Source of the DNA: Vibrio sp. CK2-1
Lineage (GTDB): Bacteria; Pseudomonadota; Gammaproteobacteria; Enterobacterales; Vibrionaceae
DNA: 64,000 bases
NCBI RefSeq assembly: GCF_021726515.1
Contig: NZ_JAKKCJ010000004.1
Location: 368,920-432,919 of the forward strand
Direction of reading: 5' to 3'
Shown here: positions 54,233 through 63,873 of the stretch, one piece after another
Position numbering within the stretch: position 1 is the stretch's first letter
How the letters are laid out: each line of letters starts with the position of its first letter
The notes under the pieces: model-generated
What the model saw: the letters and a program-made list of their open reading frames with translations, nothing else
What the model was told of the DNA's origin: nothing
Database searches by the model: none
Program-made: the position numbers and the translations under genes

Positions 54233-54871
54233 TTATACGCGCAAGTGCTCCGCTTTTACGACCATTTGTAAGCCGTTAGCAAGACGGACACGAACATCGT
54301 CTTTATTAATCTCAACAATCGTTGCAGCCATGTTGCCTTGACCCATGTTTACATTGATATCTTTACCGATGACAATTTCATCTGATTTCAATTCACGAGT
54401 TTCAACGACTGGCGCTTTTTGAGCAGGTTTCTTAGATTCAGCTTTTGGCTTACGTGGCGCTTTCGGTGTCGCTGCTTTTGCTTTAGCTTTAGCCGCTCTT
54501 TCTTCACGGTTTTTATCCGCTTGTTCTTTACGACGAGCTTGAACACGAGCTTTGCTTTCTGCAAGCGTAGTTTGAGCGTGCTCAACATGTTCGGCTTCTA
54601 ACTCACCGCATGCATTACCATCAAGGTCAACACGCGTTGCGCCTAATTTTACGCCGTGAAGGTAACGCCAAGATGACGTGTATTGACGTAAAGCAGCACG
54701 TAATTGAGTTTTACTTACTTTAGGATCTTCGTTTAGACGCTCAGCAAGATCTTGAAAGATACCAATTTTTAAAGGCTTTGCTTCGCCTTCTAAAGTAAAG
54801 CATTGTGGGAAACGTTCAGCAATATAGGCAATGACTTCTTTGCTGTTCTTTAACTTTTCAGTGTTTTCCAT
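54233..54871 (-). CDS. proQ: RNA chaperone ProQ
   Basis: 212 aa from ATG 54871. The N-terminal FinO/ProQ domain ([35 protein letters not shown], and [25 protein letters not shown] motif) binds structured sRNAs and 3' UTRs. A basic Ala/Lys linker (about residues 110-160, [19 protein letters not shown]) joins it to a C-terminal Tudor-like domain ([28 protein letters not shown]). Co-transcribed with prc. A short upstream in-frame extension is not used. Confidence 0.96.
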   Translation of the reverse strand: MENTEKLKNSKEVIAYIAERFPQCFTLEGEAKPLKIGIFQDLAERLNEDPKVSKTQLRAALRQYTSSWRYLHGVKLGATRVDLDGNACGELEAEHVEHAQTTLAESKARVQARRKEQADKNREERAAKAKAKAATPKAPRKPKAESKKPAQKAPVVETRELKSDEIVIGKDINVNMGQGNMAATIVEINKDDVRVRLANGLQMVVKAEHLRV

Positions 54872-55066
54872 GAGGGTTCCTGGTTGGTGCGGTCTCATCC
54901 GCACGGGTGTTCGTATAAATAATTCACGCTATTATAGTGAGATGGAAACGAAAAACCACCAACACGTGCAAATTAACATGGGTTATTATGCCCATATGGC
55001 GATAAAAAGTTTTTTTTCACTCAAAAATGCACGTTTCACACTATTTATTTAACTAACCTAATTTTG

Positions 55067-55534
55067 TTATTTAAAGTGAGTTTGCAATATTAGCTCAACT
55101 TCTTTCATCATTGCGACCAATCCTTGCTCATCTTCTTCCGAAAAACGACCAATATTTGGGCTATCTATATCTAAAACGCCAACCACTTTATTATTGACCG
55201 AAAATGGAATAACAAGTTCCGAATTACTTTGGGCATCGCAAGCAATATGGCCTTCAAACTGATGAACATCATAAATGCGTTGCACACTATTCTCTGCAGC
55301 TGCTGTACCACATACACCTTTTCCTAATGGAATACGTACACAAGCTGGCAAGCCTTGAAAAGGTCCCAATACCAGTTGGTCGTCTTTTAACAAATAAAAG
55401 CCTACCCAGTTAACTTCTTCTAATTCCATGTTCAATAACGAGCTAATATTAGCTAAGTTAGCAATAAGATCTGGCTCAGATTCAATTAATGCTTTTACTT
55501 GGGCGGTAATACGCTGGTACATCTTTAGACTCAT
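55067..55534 (-). CDS. msrC: free methionine-(R)-sulfoxide reductase MsrC
   Basis: 155-aa single GAF domain. The three conserved redox Cys are in place: PACVRIPLG, GKGVCGTAA and HIACDAQSNSE, followed by SELVIPF and GVLDIDSPNIGRF. It reduces free Met-R-sulfoxide. It lies upstream of proQ-prc, the same order as yebR-proQ-prc in E. coli. Confidence 0.93.
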   Translation of the reverse strand: MSLKMYQRITAQVKALIESEPDLIANLANISSLLNMELEEVNWVGFYLLKDDQLVLGPFQGLPACVRIPLGKGVCGTAAAENSVQRIYDVHQFEGHIACDAQSNSELVIPFSVNNKVVGVLDIDSPNIGRFSEEDEQGLVAMMKEVELILQTHFK

Positions 55535-55604
55535 GCTTTGTCTTCCATCTTTTTTTCAATTTACGTACAATGCCTTACATTGCAAATAGGAATCATTATC
55601 ACGT

Positions 55605-57425
55605 ATGAATAATAACGATAGGCATCTGATTAACCAGAGTTGGTTGTTCACTCAAGTTAAGAAACACAAGGGTAAATTAATCTTTGCCAATGTGGTAGCA
55701 ATTTTGGCGACTATTATCAGTGTGCCTATTCCCCTACTAATGCCTTTAATGGTCGACGAGGTGTTACTCAATAAACCGTCTAGCGGCATTGAGTTTATGA
55801 ATGCGCTTTTACCCCATTCACTGCAAAACCCAACCGGATATATTGGCTTTGTTTTTTTTCTGATCGTGCTCATGCGTACCGCAAGCCAACTACTTAATAT
55901 AGTGCAAAGCCGACAGTTTACTTTGGTATCAAAAACCATCACCTATCACATTCGTTCGAGAATGCTCGATAAGCTCGGATTAATTAGTATTCAGCAATAC
56001 GAAACCCGCGGTAGTGGCGGAATTAATTCCCACTTAATTACCGATGTTGAAACCATAGATTCTTTTATTGGAACCACTCTTAGTAAATTCATCATCAGTT
56101 TTTTAACCGTTTTTGGCACCGCTATTGTATTGCTCTGGTTAGACTGGCGATTAGGGCTGTTTATTTTATTGGTCAACCCTATCGTCATCTACTTTTCACG
56201 TAAGCTTGGTAGCAAAGTTAAGCACCTGAAACAAAAAGAAAACCAATCCTTTGAGCGTTTTCAGAATCGTTTAATTGAAGTACTGGATGGTATTTATCAG
56301 TTACGAGCATCCAATAAAGAAAAGCTCTATTTAGAACAATTAAAGCAACAAGCCGATGAAATACGCCAAGATGCCGATAAATTTGCCTGGCAATCTGAAG
56401 CAGCGGGACGTTTGTCCTTTTTGCTCTTCCTTCTAGGCTTTGAGCTATTTCGTGCTGTCGCCATGTTAATGGTGCTATTTAGCGACCTAACTATTGGCCA
56501 GATTTTTGCCGTGTTTGGCTATCTGTGGTTTATGTTAGGCCCAGTGCAAGAACTACTAGGCGTCCAGTTCTCATGGTACAGCGCTAAAGCGGCATTACAG
56601 CGCATCAACTTATTACTACAAATGGAAGAAGAACATCGTCCAACGTCGACAATTAACCCATTTGAAGCTGATAAACCTGTTGATATCAAGATCAATAATG
56701 TTTGCTTTGCTTATAACGAGGAATCACAAGTCTTAGACCATTTGAGCCTAGCGATACCTGCGGGCAAGAAAGTGGCGCTTGTTGGTGCCAGTGGCGGAGG
56801 GAAATCAACATTAATTCAGCTACTTATCGGCGTATATCAACCGCAAAGCGGCACAATCCAGTTTAACGGTGAAAATGCTGATAACATTGGTTATGAAGTG
56901 ATTCGAGATCAAATAGCAGTTGTATTACAGCAACCTATCCTATTTAATGACACCCTCAGGAAAAACCTGACACTTGGTAGTGACTTTCCTGACAGTGCTT
57001 TATGGCATGTATTAGAAGTTGCTCAACTAGATGATGTGATCACTCAGCTTTCTGACGGTTTAGATACCCAGGTGGGTCGACAAGGCGTTCGGTTATCGGG
57101 CGGGCAAAGGCAGCGACTATCAATTGCGCGTATGCTACTAACCAATCCGCAATTTGTGATATTAGATGAAGCGACATCCGCTTTAGATACTGCGACAGAA
57201 TCAAGACTACACAAAGCGATGAATGCCTTTCTTGACGGGCGCACGACTCTTATCGTTGCTCATCGTTTGTCTGCGGTACAACAAGCCGACCTTATCTATG
57301 TTTTAGAAGACGGCAAGGTCATTCAAAGTGGTACTCACCGAGAACTAGTGGTTGAAGACGGCTTATACCAAACGTTATACGGTAACGCCGAAAAAGACAA
57401 GTATGACAATCTAGTATATAAGTAG
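55605..57425 (+). CDS. ABC exporter half-transporter (fused membrane + ATPase)
   Basis: 606 aa: about six transmembrane helices in the first 310 residues (type-1 ABC exporter fold, ending FGYLWFMLGPVQELLGVQFSWYSAKAALQRI), then an ABC domain with Walker A GASGGGKST, Q-loop VLQQPILFND, signature LSGGQRQR and Walker B FVILDEATSALDTAT. It functions as a homodimer in the inner membrane. It belongs to the MsbA/HlyB-type exporters, but the substrate is not evident. The following letA gene is only 19 bp away, so the two may be co-expressed. Confidence 0.9.
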   Translation: MNNNDRHLINQSWLFTQVKKHKGKLIFANVVAILATIISVPIPLLMPLMVDEVLLNKPSSGIEFMNALLPHSLQNPTGYIGFVFFLIVLMRTASQLLNIVQSRQFTLVSKTITYHIRSRMLDKLGLISIQQYETRGSGGINSHLITDVETIDSFIGTTLSKFIISFLTVFGTAIVLLWLDWRLGLFILLVNPIVIYFSRKLGSKVKHLKQKENQSFERFQNRLIEVLDGIYQLRASNKEKLYLEQLKQQADEIRQDADKFAWQSEAAGRLSFLLFLLGFELFRAVAMLMVLFSDLTIGQIFAVFGYLWFMLGPVQELLGVQFSWYSAKAALQRINLLLQMEEEHRPTSTINPFEADKPVDIKINNVCFAYNEESQVLDHLSLAIPAGKKVALVGASGGGKSTLIQLLIGVYQPQSGTIQFNGENADNIGYEVIRDQIAVVLQQPILFNDTLRKNLTLGSDFPDSALWHVLEVAQLDDVITQLSDGLDTQVGRQGVRLSGGQRQRLSIARMLLTNPQFVILDEATSALDTATESRLHKAMNAFLDGRTTLIVAHRLSAVQQADLIYVLEDGKVIQSGTHRELVVEDGLYQTLYGNAEKDKYDNLVYK

Positions 57426-57444
57426 AGTAATAATAGAGAGCAAT

Positions 57445-58764
57445 ATGAGCGCTGATAATGTTCACGACATGAGTTCCAAAGTAGAAGGTGAGGATAATCT
57501 ATCCAACCTTTCTTCGAACTATGCGCCAAACATCACCCAGCAAGCTCAGTCCTCTATTATTTGTCCTTGTTGTGATATGACAGTCGTGACTCAAGATTTG
57601 CGCTTAGGGATTAATGCACACTGCCCTAGGTGCGATACTTTGCTTTACCGTGGCAAAGACTTCTTACTCAATACCAACTTAATGCTGGCTTTTAGTGGCT
57701 TACTATTTTTCATCCCTGCTTTATTTATCCCCTTCATTACCATACGCCTCATTAATGTAAATTTTTCATCTACACTCGTTTCAGGGGCATTTGCACTATT
57801 TAATGAAGGTTTTTACGCACTTGGGATTTTAATTTTTCTATGTTCATCGGTTATTCCCGTGCTGTTATTTGCTTCTGTGATTGGGGCGCATTGGGGGTTA
57901 AAGCATAAGAATTTTACTGCTTTTAAATACTCTCTCGTCACTTATCAAAAAGTAAAACATTGGTGGATGATTGATGTTTTCTTATTAAGCATTGCGGTGG
58001 CCGCTTTCAAACTTCTTGAGTACTCCACCGTTACCCCACAAATTGGTTTAGTTTGTATCACCTTATCGCAAATTATTGCTATTACCTTAATTGTCCGCAT
58101 GAGTGTCCGCCGTTATTGGGAAGCTTGGAGCCCTAGTAATGAGTTGGAGATTACGGCTGTCGAATCTCACTGTCAGCACTGTCATCTATCTCAAGCTAAC
58201 AGCGATAACTGCCTGCGCTGTCATAGTCCTCTCATCTATAGAAAACCGAACTCTATCCAAAAAACATGGGCATTTTTAATTGCGGCAACCGTCTTTCTTA
58301 TTCCTGCCAACTTTTTAGAAATATCAATTATTTTCAGTAATGGCATTCGTTATCAAGATACCATCTTCTCGGGCGTTGTAAGCTTAACCAAAGGCCATAT
58401 ACCTATCGCAATTGTGATTTTCGTAGCCAGTATTTTAGTCCCTGTAGCTAAAATTGTGGGTTTAGCTTATATTTTGATCTATATACAATTAAAATCATCA
58501 CTCGACCAATATAAAAGAATGAAGCTCTATCTCTTTGTAAAGTGGATAGGAAAATGGTCAATCTTAGATCTTTTTGTCATCGCGACCACCATTGCACTTG
58601 TCGACCGTGACCAAATTCTGGACTTTTCACCCGGCCCTGCCGCAATGGCATTTGCTGCGGTAGTGGTATTAACCATGTGTGCAGCTGAAAGCTTAGATCC
58701 GCGCCTAATTTGGGATACACCGTCTAAAACCAACAATAAGAATGAATCCTCTTATGAACAATGA
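57445..58764 (+). CDS. letA: LetA/PqiA family membrane protein
   Basis: 439 aa with two PqiA-type halves, each headed by a Cys4 zinc-ribbon: CPCCDMTV...CPRCDTLLYRG (residues about 32-70) and CQHCHLSQANSDNCLRCHSPL (about 244-270). Each is followed by four hydrophobic helices. Partner of the MCE protein LetB in phospholipid transport between inner and outer membranes (E. coli YebS/LetA). Its stop lies 23 bp inside letB. Confidence 0.92.
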   Translation: MSADNVHDMSSKVEGEDNLSNLSSNYAPNITQQAQSSIICPCCDMTVVTQDLRLGINAHCPRCDTLLYRGKDFLLNTNLMLAFSGLLFFIPALFIPFITIRLINVNFSSTLVSGAFALFNEGFYALGILIFLCSSVIPVLLFASVIGAHWGLKHKNFTAFKYSLVTYQKVKHWWMIDVFLLSIAVAAFKLLEYSTVTPQIGLVCITLSQIIAITLIVRMSVRRYWEAWSPSNELEITAVESHCQHCHLSQANSDNCLRCHSPLIYRKPNSIQKTWAFLIAATVFLIPANFLEISIIFSNGIRYQDTIFSGVVSLTKGHIPIAIVIFVASILVPVAKIVGLAYILIYIQLKSSLDQYKRMKLYLFVKWIGKWSILDLFVIATTIALVDRDQILDFSPGPAAMAFAAVVVLTMCAAESLDPRLIWDTPSKTNNKNESSYEQ

Positions 58765-61390
58765 GACACCAGAAAACCAAGTCAAACTAAAACAAGATCG
58801 TAAAATATCGCCACTATGGATTTTACCGATCATCGCTTTATGTCTTGCTGGCTGGCTTGGCTATAAAAGTTATAGTGAAATGGGTCAACGTATCCAAATT
58901 CACTTTACTAATGCTCAAGGGCTTATTGAAGGTAGAACGACGATTCGTTATCAAGGTTTAGAAGTTGGTATCGTCCGTAAAATCAGTCTATCGGACAATT
59001 TAAAAGACATTTATGTCACTGCTGACATTTATCCTAAGGCCGCCAAACTTTTATCTAAAAACACTCGTTTCTGGCTGGTCAAACCCAAGGCAAGTTTAAG
59101 TGGCATTACTGGTCTTGATGCGCTGGTATCCGGTAACTATATTGCTATTCAACCGGCAGAAGATGTCATGGATGGCAAGAAGCATGATATATCTAAAGAG
59201 TACACGGCGCTGAAAGAAGAACCGATGGATATCCGAGCCCAGAATGGCGTCAATATCACTCTGACTTCCAAAGATTTAGGATCCATTTCTGTCGGCTCTA
59301 AAATCATGTTTAGAAAAATTCCGATCGGCGAAGTCACCAATTTCACCCTAGCCGACGATGCGAGTTCAGTAAAAATTCAGATATCGATTAAGCAAGAATA
59401 TGCTCATATTGTTAATTCAGACAGTCGCTTTTGGAATGTGAGTGGCGTCAGTGCGAGTGTTGGATTTAATGGAGTCGATGTTCAACTAGAAAGCTTGAAT
59501 TCATTGCTCATGGGCGCCATTGCGGTGGATTCTCCAGAAGATGGCCAACCGATTAGCGCAGATAAAGTGTATAAGCTCTACCCTGATATCAAAACCGCGG
59601 GTCGTGGTATTCGAATTACCATGGATGTGCCAGATAACAGCAATATTTCAGCTAACGCCCCTATCATGTACAAAGGCATAGAAGTCGGCCAAATAACCGA
59701 TATCAACTTATCCGATGACAAAAGCAAAGTGGTCGCCTCTGCCGCGATTCAGCCTGCATTTTCAGATGCGTTAAATACTGGATCTCATTTTGTGTTAGAA
59801 GAAGCTAAACTTTCTTTGACTGAAATGAAAAATGTCAGCAACTTTATTCGCGGTAATTTTCTGAGCTTAGTACCCGGCACAGGGCAACGAGCACGTCATT
59901 TTAATGTTGTGAAAAAGAATGAATTACTACGAGCTTCACATCAAACCACCCAAATTAATTTAGCCGCAGACGACACCTACGGCCTAGAAGAAGGTACACA
60001 AATTCTCTATCGTGGCATTCCGGTAGGTAATATCAATAAGATTTACCTTGATGGTGAACGCGTTCGTTTTAATGCTCAAATTGATACCCAATATTTACAC
60101 TTGATTAAGTCTAAAAGCCGATTTTTTATCACCTCCAGTGTCGATGCCAGCTTTACTGGTACCGGTATTAACGTCTCTATGCCTCCTATTAAGCGTCTTC
60201 TAGCAGGCTCTGTCAGCTTTGATAGCCTTGGTGATGACAAAATCAATTCAGAGTACCATTTATACGCAAGTAAGCCGTTGGCCGATCTAGCTAAGTATGA
60301 AACGGCAGGCTCAACTGGCTTAACGTTATTTGCTGCTAGCCTACCTCCTGTTTCGATTGGTAGCCCAATTTTGTACCGCAATTTAGAAGTCGGTAAAGTT
60401 TCGCAATTTTCATTAGTTGATGGCGGAGTTAAAATTCAAGTTCGAATCGAAAACCGCTACAAATACTTGCTCACCAAACAAACGGTGTTCTGGAACCATT
60501 CTGGCGTTAAAATCGATGCCAACCTAAGCGGCCTAAGCGTGACCGCGTCACCTATTGCTAGTTTACTTAAAGGCGGAATCTCATTTGATAACTTGGCAGG
60601 CGTTGAGAATAAACTCAATGATAACTGGATCTTATATCAAGATTACAAATCCGCTCGCCAGTTTGGGCGTAAAATCACCCTAGTGACAAAAGAAAATGAA
60701 ACCGTCGCCAAAGGCATGCCGATTAAGTATCAAGGTGTTCAAGTTGGTGAAGTAACGCTGGTTCACCTTAACTTCCCAGGGAAAAATGTTGAAATTTCGG
60801 CGCGCATCTTCCCTGAATATGTCGATAACATCGCGAAGAAAGGTAGTCATTTCTGGGTAGTCTCGCCTGAAATTGGTCTCTCTGGAGCAAAACACATCGA
60901 TACTATTTTAAGCCCATATATCGAGGTCTCTCCTTCTGATTCAACTCAACTCAGTTATACCTTCAACCTTGAGACTCAAGACAAATCGACCAGTGGCACC
61001 ACTTTTTATCTACAGAGTTTAAGTCGTTCTTCGGTAAAAGTTGGCGCACCGATTCTCTATCGAGATTTTGAAATTGGTCATGTAACTAGTGTTGAACTGG
61101 GCGATCTTGCTGACCGAGTCATTACCACTTTTGAGATTGAGCCTAAATATGCTTATCTGATCCGTAAAAACTCGGTATTTTGGAATGTTTCTGGGGTGAA
61201 TGTGAGCATAGGTTTATCTGGCGCAAACATAAAATCTGGAACGGTTGATAATGTATTACGTGGTGGCATTGCCTTTGCGACACCAGACGATGAGTCCTTA
61301 CAGCCAAAAGCGGCGGTAGAGTCCACATTCTTACTCAATAAAGAACCAGAACCAGAGTGGCTCACTTGGCAATTAGCAATCCCCAAGTAG
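58742..61390 (+). CDS. letB: MCE-domain lipid-transport tunnel LetB
   Basis: 882 aa (E. coli LetB 877). One N-terminal membrane helix (PLWILPIIALCLAGWLGYKSY), then seven MCE domains in series. Repeated hallmarks are the strands GxxIxYxGxxVGxV (for example TTIRYQGLEVGIV, SPILYRNLEVGKV, APILYRDFEIGHV) and SRFWxV/NxSGV followed by LSGI/VDALxxG. LetB forms a stacked hexameric tube across the periplasm. A second ATG four codons in (58754) is an equally possible start. Operon with letA. Confidence 0.95.
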   Translation: MNPLMNNETPENQVKLKQDRKISPLWILPIIALCLAGWLGYKSYSEMGQRIQIHFTNAQGLIEGRTTIRYQGLEVGIVRKISLSDNLKDIYVTADIYPKAAKLLSKNTRFWLVKPKASLSGITGLDALVSGNYIAIQPAEDVMDGKKHDISKEYTALKEEPMDIRAQNGVNITLTSKDLGSISVGSKIMFRKIPIGEVTNFTLADDASSVKIQISIKQEYAHIVNSDSRFWNVSGVSASVGFNGVDVQLESLNSLLMGAIAVDSPEDGQPISADKVYKLYPDIKTAGRGIRITMDVPDNSNISANAPIMYKGIEVGQITDINLSDDKSKVVASAAIQPAFSDALNTGSHFVLEEAKLSLTEMKNVSNFIRGNFLSLVPGTGQRARHFNVVKKNELLRASHQTTQINLAADDTYGLEEGTQILYRGIPVGNINKIYLDGERVRFNAQIDTQYLHLIKSKSRFFITSSVDASFTGTGINVSMPPIKRLLAGSVSFDSLGDDKINSEYHLYASKPLADLAKYETAGSTGLTLFAASLPPVSIGSPILYRNLEVGKVSQFSLVDGGVKIQVRIENRYKYLLTKQTVFWNHSGVKIDANLSGLSVTASPIASLLKGGISFDNLAGVENKLNDNWILYQDYKSARQFGRKITLVTKENETVAKGMPIKYQGVQVGEVTLVHLNFPGKNVEISARIFPEYVDNIAKKGSHFWVVSPEIGLSGAKHIDTILSPYIEVSPSDSTQLSYTFNLETQDKSTSGTTFYLQSLSRSSVKVGAPILYRDFEIGHVTSVELGDLADRVITTFEIEPKYAYLIRKNSVFWNVSGVNVSIGLSGANIKSGTVDNVLRGGIAFATPDDESLQPKAAVESTFLLNKEPEPEWLTWQLAIPK
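60539..60551. other. matS-like site, one mismatch
   Basis: GTGACCGCGTCAC: both arms GTGAC/GTCAC perfect; only the R position (C) deviates from GTGACRNYGTCAC. Inside letB. Confidence 0.35.
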
Positions 61391-61419
61391 TCGCCGTGAT
61401 CAAAAAGTGAATTAACCGA

Positions 61420-61455
61420 AAATGCAGTTGTTAAATCAGCTGCATTTTTTTTTAT
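61420..61455 (+). terminator. terminator of letAB
   Basis: Stem AAATGCAG / CTGCATTT extended by TTG/CAG pairing, then a run of T's. Confidence 0.9.
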
Positions 61456-61503
61456 ATCAGTTAAAATTCGCCCCTACTTTTTATACGCGTTGAGGCCACT
61501 CCT

Positions 61504-62946
61504 TTGCACTCTAATGTCAAGCTACCCAATGAGTTTCTTGAACTTGTTAAATCCACTATGCCAAGTCATTTGTCTATGGAGGATTTTATTGCAGCATGTC
61601 AACGGCCTCTTCGTCGCAGTATTCGAGTCAATACACTCAAAACTGACGTAAACGCATTCAAAGCGATTTCAGCTGAAAATGACTGGGAACTATCGCCAAT
61701 TCCATGGTGTGAAGAAGGATTCTGGATAGAACGTGAAGATGAAAACGTCCCACTAGGCAATACAGCGGAACATTTAGCCGGTTTATTCTACATTCAAGAA
61801 GCCAGTTCAATGCTACCTGTCAGCGCATTATTAAAAGACAATGATAGCCTTAACCTAGTACTCGATATGGCGGCTGCTCCCGGTTCAAAAACCACGCAAA
61901 TCGCAGCGGCGATGAATAATCAAGGCGCACTGGTTGCGAATGAATACGCCGCTAGCCGAGTTAAAGTGCTTAGTGCCAACATTCAACGCTGTGGTGTTCA
62001 TAATACGGCTTTAAGTAACTTTGATGCACGCGTATTTGGCGGTTGGCTTCCAGAGCACTTTGATACCATTTTATTAGACGCGCCCTGCTCAGGTGAAGGC
62101 ACAGTTCGTAAAGATGCTGATGCGATGAGTAATTGGGATTTAAAGTCGGTTGCTGAGATAGCTGAAACACAAAAAGATCTGATTGAAAGCGCCTTCTACG
62201 CTTTAAAACCGGGCGGTACAATCACCTATTCTACCTGCACACTCAATCAACAAGAAAATCAGCAAGTCTGCCTACACTTAAAACAAAAGTTTGGTGATGC
62301 CGTTGAGTTTTTGCCACTAGGTGACTTATTTGAAAACGCCGAAAAAGCGTTAACTGAACATGGCTTCCTGCATATTTACCCACAAATATTTGATAGCGAA
62401 GGCTTCTTTGTCGCAAAAATCAAAAAGCTGTCATCGGTTCAAGCGCCTGAAGTAAAAAAACGTTTGGGTAAATTTCCTTTTGAAGTGGCTAATGACAAAA
62501 CCTGCCAACAACTTCAACAAGAATTACAAAACACCCTTGGTTTGGATATTCCCACCAGCAGCCAAGTATGGCTACGAGATCAAGAAGTATGGCTATTCCC
62601 TACTGCTATGACTCATATGATCGGCGAGCTTCGTTTTAGCCGAATTGGCTTGAAATTAGCCGAAGTGTTAAAACCCTCCAAGAAGAAAAATGCCCCACTT
62701 TATCGTTGGCAACATGAAGCGGTCATGGCTTTAGGTAAAGCAAGCAATGCTAAAAGTGTTGAGTTAACTATCGAAGATGCTCGTGAATGGTTTATGGGAC
62801 GAGATGTTCGTCCAAATATAGAATCAGGTATTGGTGAGGTGATGGTTACCCATTCAGGCGCAGTTATCGGCCTTGGAAAATGGGTAGGAAATCGCATCAA
62901 AAATGGACTGCCGCGAGAGTTAGTCCGAGATAAGAATTTATTCTAG
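61504..62946 (+). CDS. rsmF: 16S rRNA m5C1407 methyltransferase RsmF
   Basis: 480 aa (E. coli YebU 479). FACRPLRRS-type motif ACQRPLRRSIRVNTLK, SAM site DMAAAPGSKTTQIAA, DAPCSGEG with the release Cys, and STCTLN with the catalytic Cys of m5C methyltransferases; a C-terminal PUA-like region ends PRELVRDKNLF. The start is apparently TTG at 61504 (MHSNVKLPNEFL), because the E. coli protein has a matching segment before the first ATG. Follows letAB as in enterics. Confidence 0.94.
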   Translation: MHSNVKLPNEFLELVKSTMPSHLSMEDFIAACQRPLRRSIRVNTLKTDVNAFKAISAENDWELSPIPWCEEGFWIEREDENVPLGNTAEHLAGLFYIQEASSMLPVSALLKDNDSLNLVLDMAAAPGSKTTQIAAAMNNQGALVANEYAASRVKVLSANIQRCGVHNTALSNFDARVFGGWLPEHFDTILLDAPCSGEGTVRKDADAMSNWDLKSVAEIAETQKDLIESAFYALKPGGTITYSTCTLNQQENQQVCLHLKQKFGDAVEFLPLGDLFENAEKALTEHGFLHIYPQIFDSEGFFVAKIKKLSSVQAPEVKKRLGKFPFEVANDKTCQQLQQELQNTLGLDIPTSSQVWLRDQEVWLFPTAMTHMIGELRFSRIGLKLAEVLKPSKKKNAPLYRWQHEAVMALGKASNAKSVELTIEDAREWFMGRDVRPNIESGIGEVMVTHSGAVIGLGKWVGNRIKNGLPRELVRDKNLF

Positions 62947-63028
62947 GCTTGTTTTTATAGAGTAGCTTTCTAGGCTACTTTCTACAGCGGCTTTTTACGG
63001 TTATTAGCTGAACGGCTAGTCATATATT

Positions 63029-63062
63029 CGGCTCGTAGACTACTCATACGAGCCGTATTCTT
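63029..63062. terminator. bidirectional terminator between rsmF and PheC-like gene
   Basis: Perfect 9-bp stem CGGCTCGTA / TACGAGCCG with a 9-nt loop between two convergent genes, followed by TATTCTTTT. Confidence 0.75.
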
Positions 63063-63086
63063 TTACTGATAAAGTACAACAGATAA

Positions 63087-63872
63087 CTACTGCACCACTT
63101 CCCACTGCTTAGCTAAGCGGTTTTTGGTCTTGCCAGCTAACCACTCATTCACTTTGGTGAGCAGTTCGGTATTACTTTTATCCATCATGTAGACTTTGTA
63201 ACTCTCGGTGCCGGCAAGGACATCTTCTGAGGCGATACAAAACACGCCTTTTTCATGGTTTTGGTAGTACTTGCCCTCGATTAAGTCGGTAAACATCACA
63301 TCAGCTCGGTTCGTTCTAATCGCTTGCAAAGTATCAAAATTATCTTTCTTACGTATAATTTTCGCTTGTTTAATATGCGAATTTACATACGCTTCGTTAG
63401 TACCACCAGGGTTAACCACCACTTTCACTCTAGGCTGGTCAATATCCTCTAAAGTCTGGAAAGCCAATTTTTTACTGCAATGACTTAATGCTATTTTGCC
63501 GTTTTTGGCGACAGAATTAGATAACGCGAATAGTTTCTGCCTTTGTGCCGTTTTAGTGACGCCACCAGCCGCAATATCAAATTTGTCTGCCATTAAATCC
63601 GCACTTAGGCTTGGCCAAGATGTTTCGACAAACTTAACCGTTAGCCCTAAAGATTGAGCTAAATTCTTAGTCATATCGACATCAAAGCCGACCAAGTGCC
63701 CTAATTTATTACGAAATGACAACGGAGAATAATCGCCAGTGAGTCCAATGCGTAGCTCACCACTTTGTTTAATTTCATCCCACGTTCTTGCTTGAACCGA
63801 TTGAGCCATTAACGAAACACAAGTGATCAGTAAGCACACTCGCCCCGTAAACCAATGTTGTTTCTTTTCCAT
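63087..63872 (-). CDS. PheC-like / family-3 periplasmic solute-binding protein
   Basis: 261 aa from ATG 63872: signal peptide ending LMAQSVQA, then a periplasmic-binding-protein fold. Motifs LRIGLTGDYSPLSFRN, LVGFDVDMTKNLA, KFDIAAGGVTKTAQRQ and VVVNPGGTNEAYV match the cyclohexadienyl (arogenate) dehydratase PheC branch of family-3 binding proteins; an amino-acid-binding protein is the alternative. The start codon is directly adjacent to the likely end of an IS66-type element, so its native promoter may be lost or replaced. An in-frame extension to 63938 reads through the IS end. Confidence 0.8.
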   Translation of the reverse strand: MEKKQHWFTGRVCLLITCVSLMAQSVQARTWDEIKQSGELRIGLTGDYSPLSFRNKLGHLVGFDVDMTKNLAQSLGLTVKFVETSWPSLSADLMADKFDIAAGGVTKTAQRQKLFALSNSVAKNGKIALSHCSKKLAFQTLEDIDQPRVKVVVNPGGTNEAYVNSHIKQAKIIRKKDNFDTLQAIRTNRADVMFTDLIEGKYYQNHEKGVFCIASEDVLAGTESYKVYMMDKSNTELLTKVNEWLAGKTKNRLAKQWEVVQ

Positions 63873-63873
63873 T

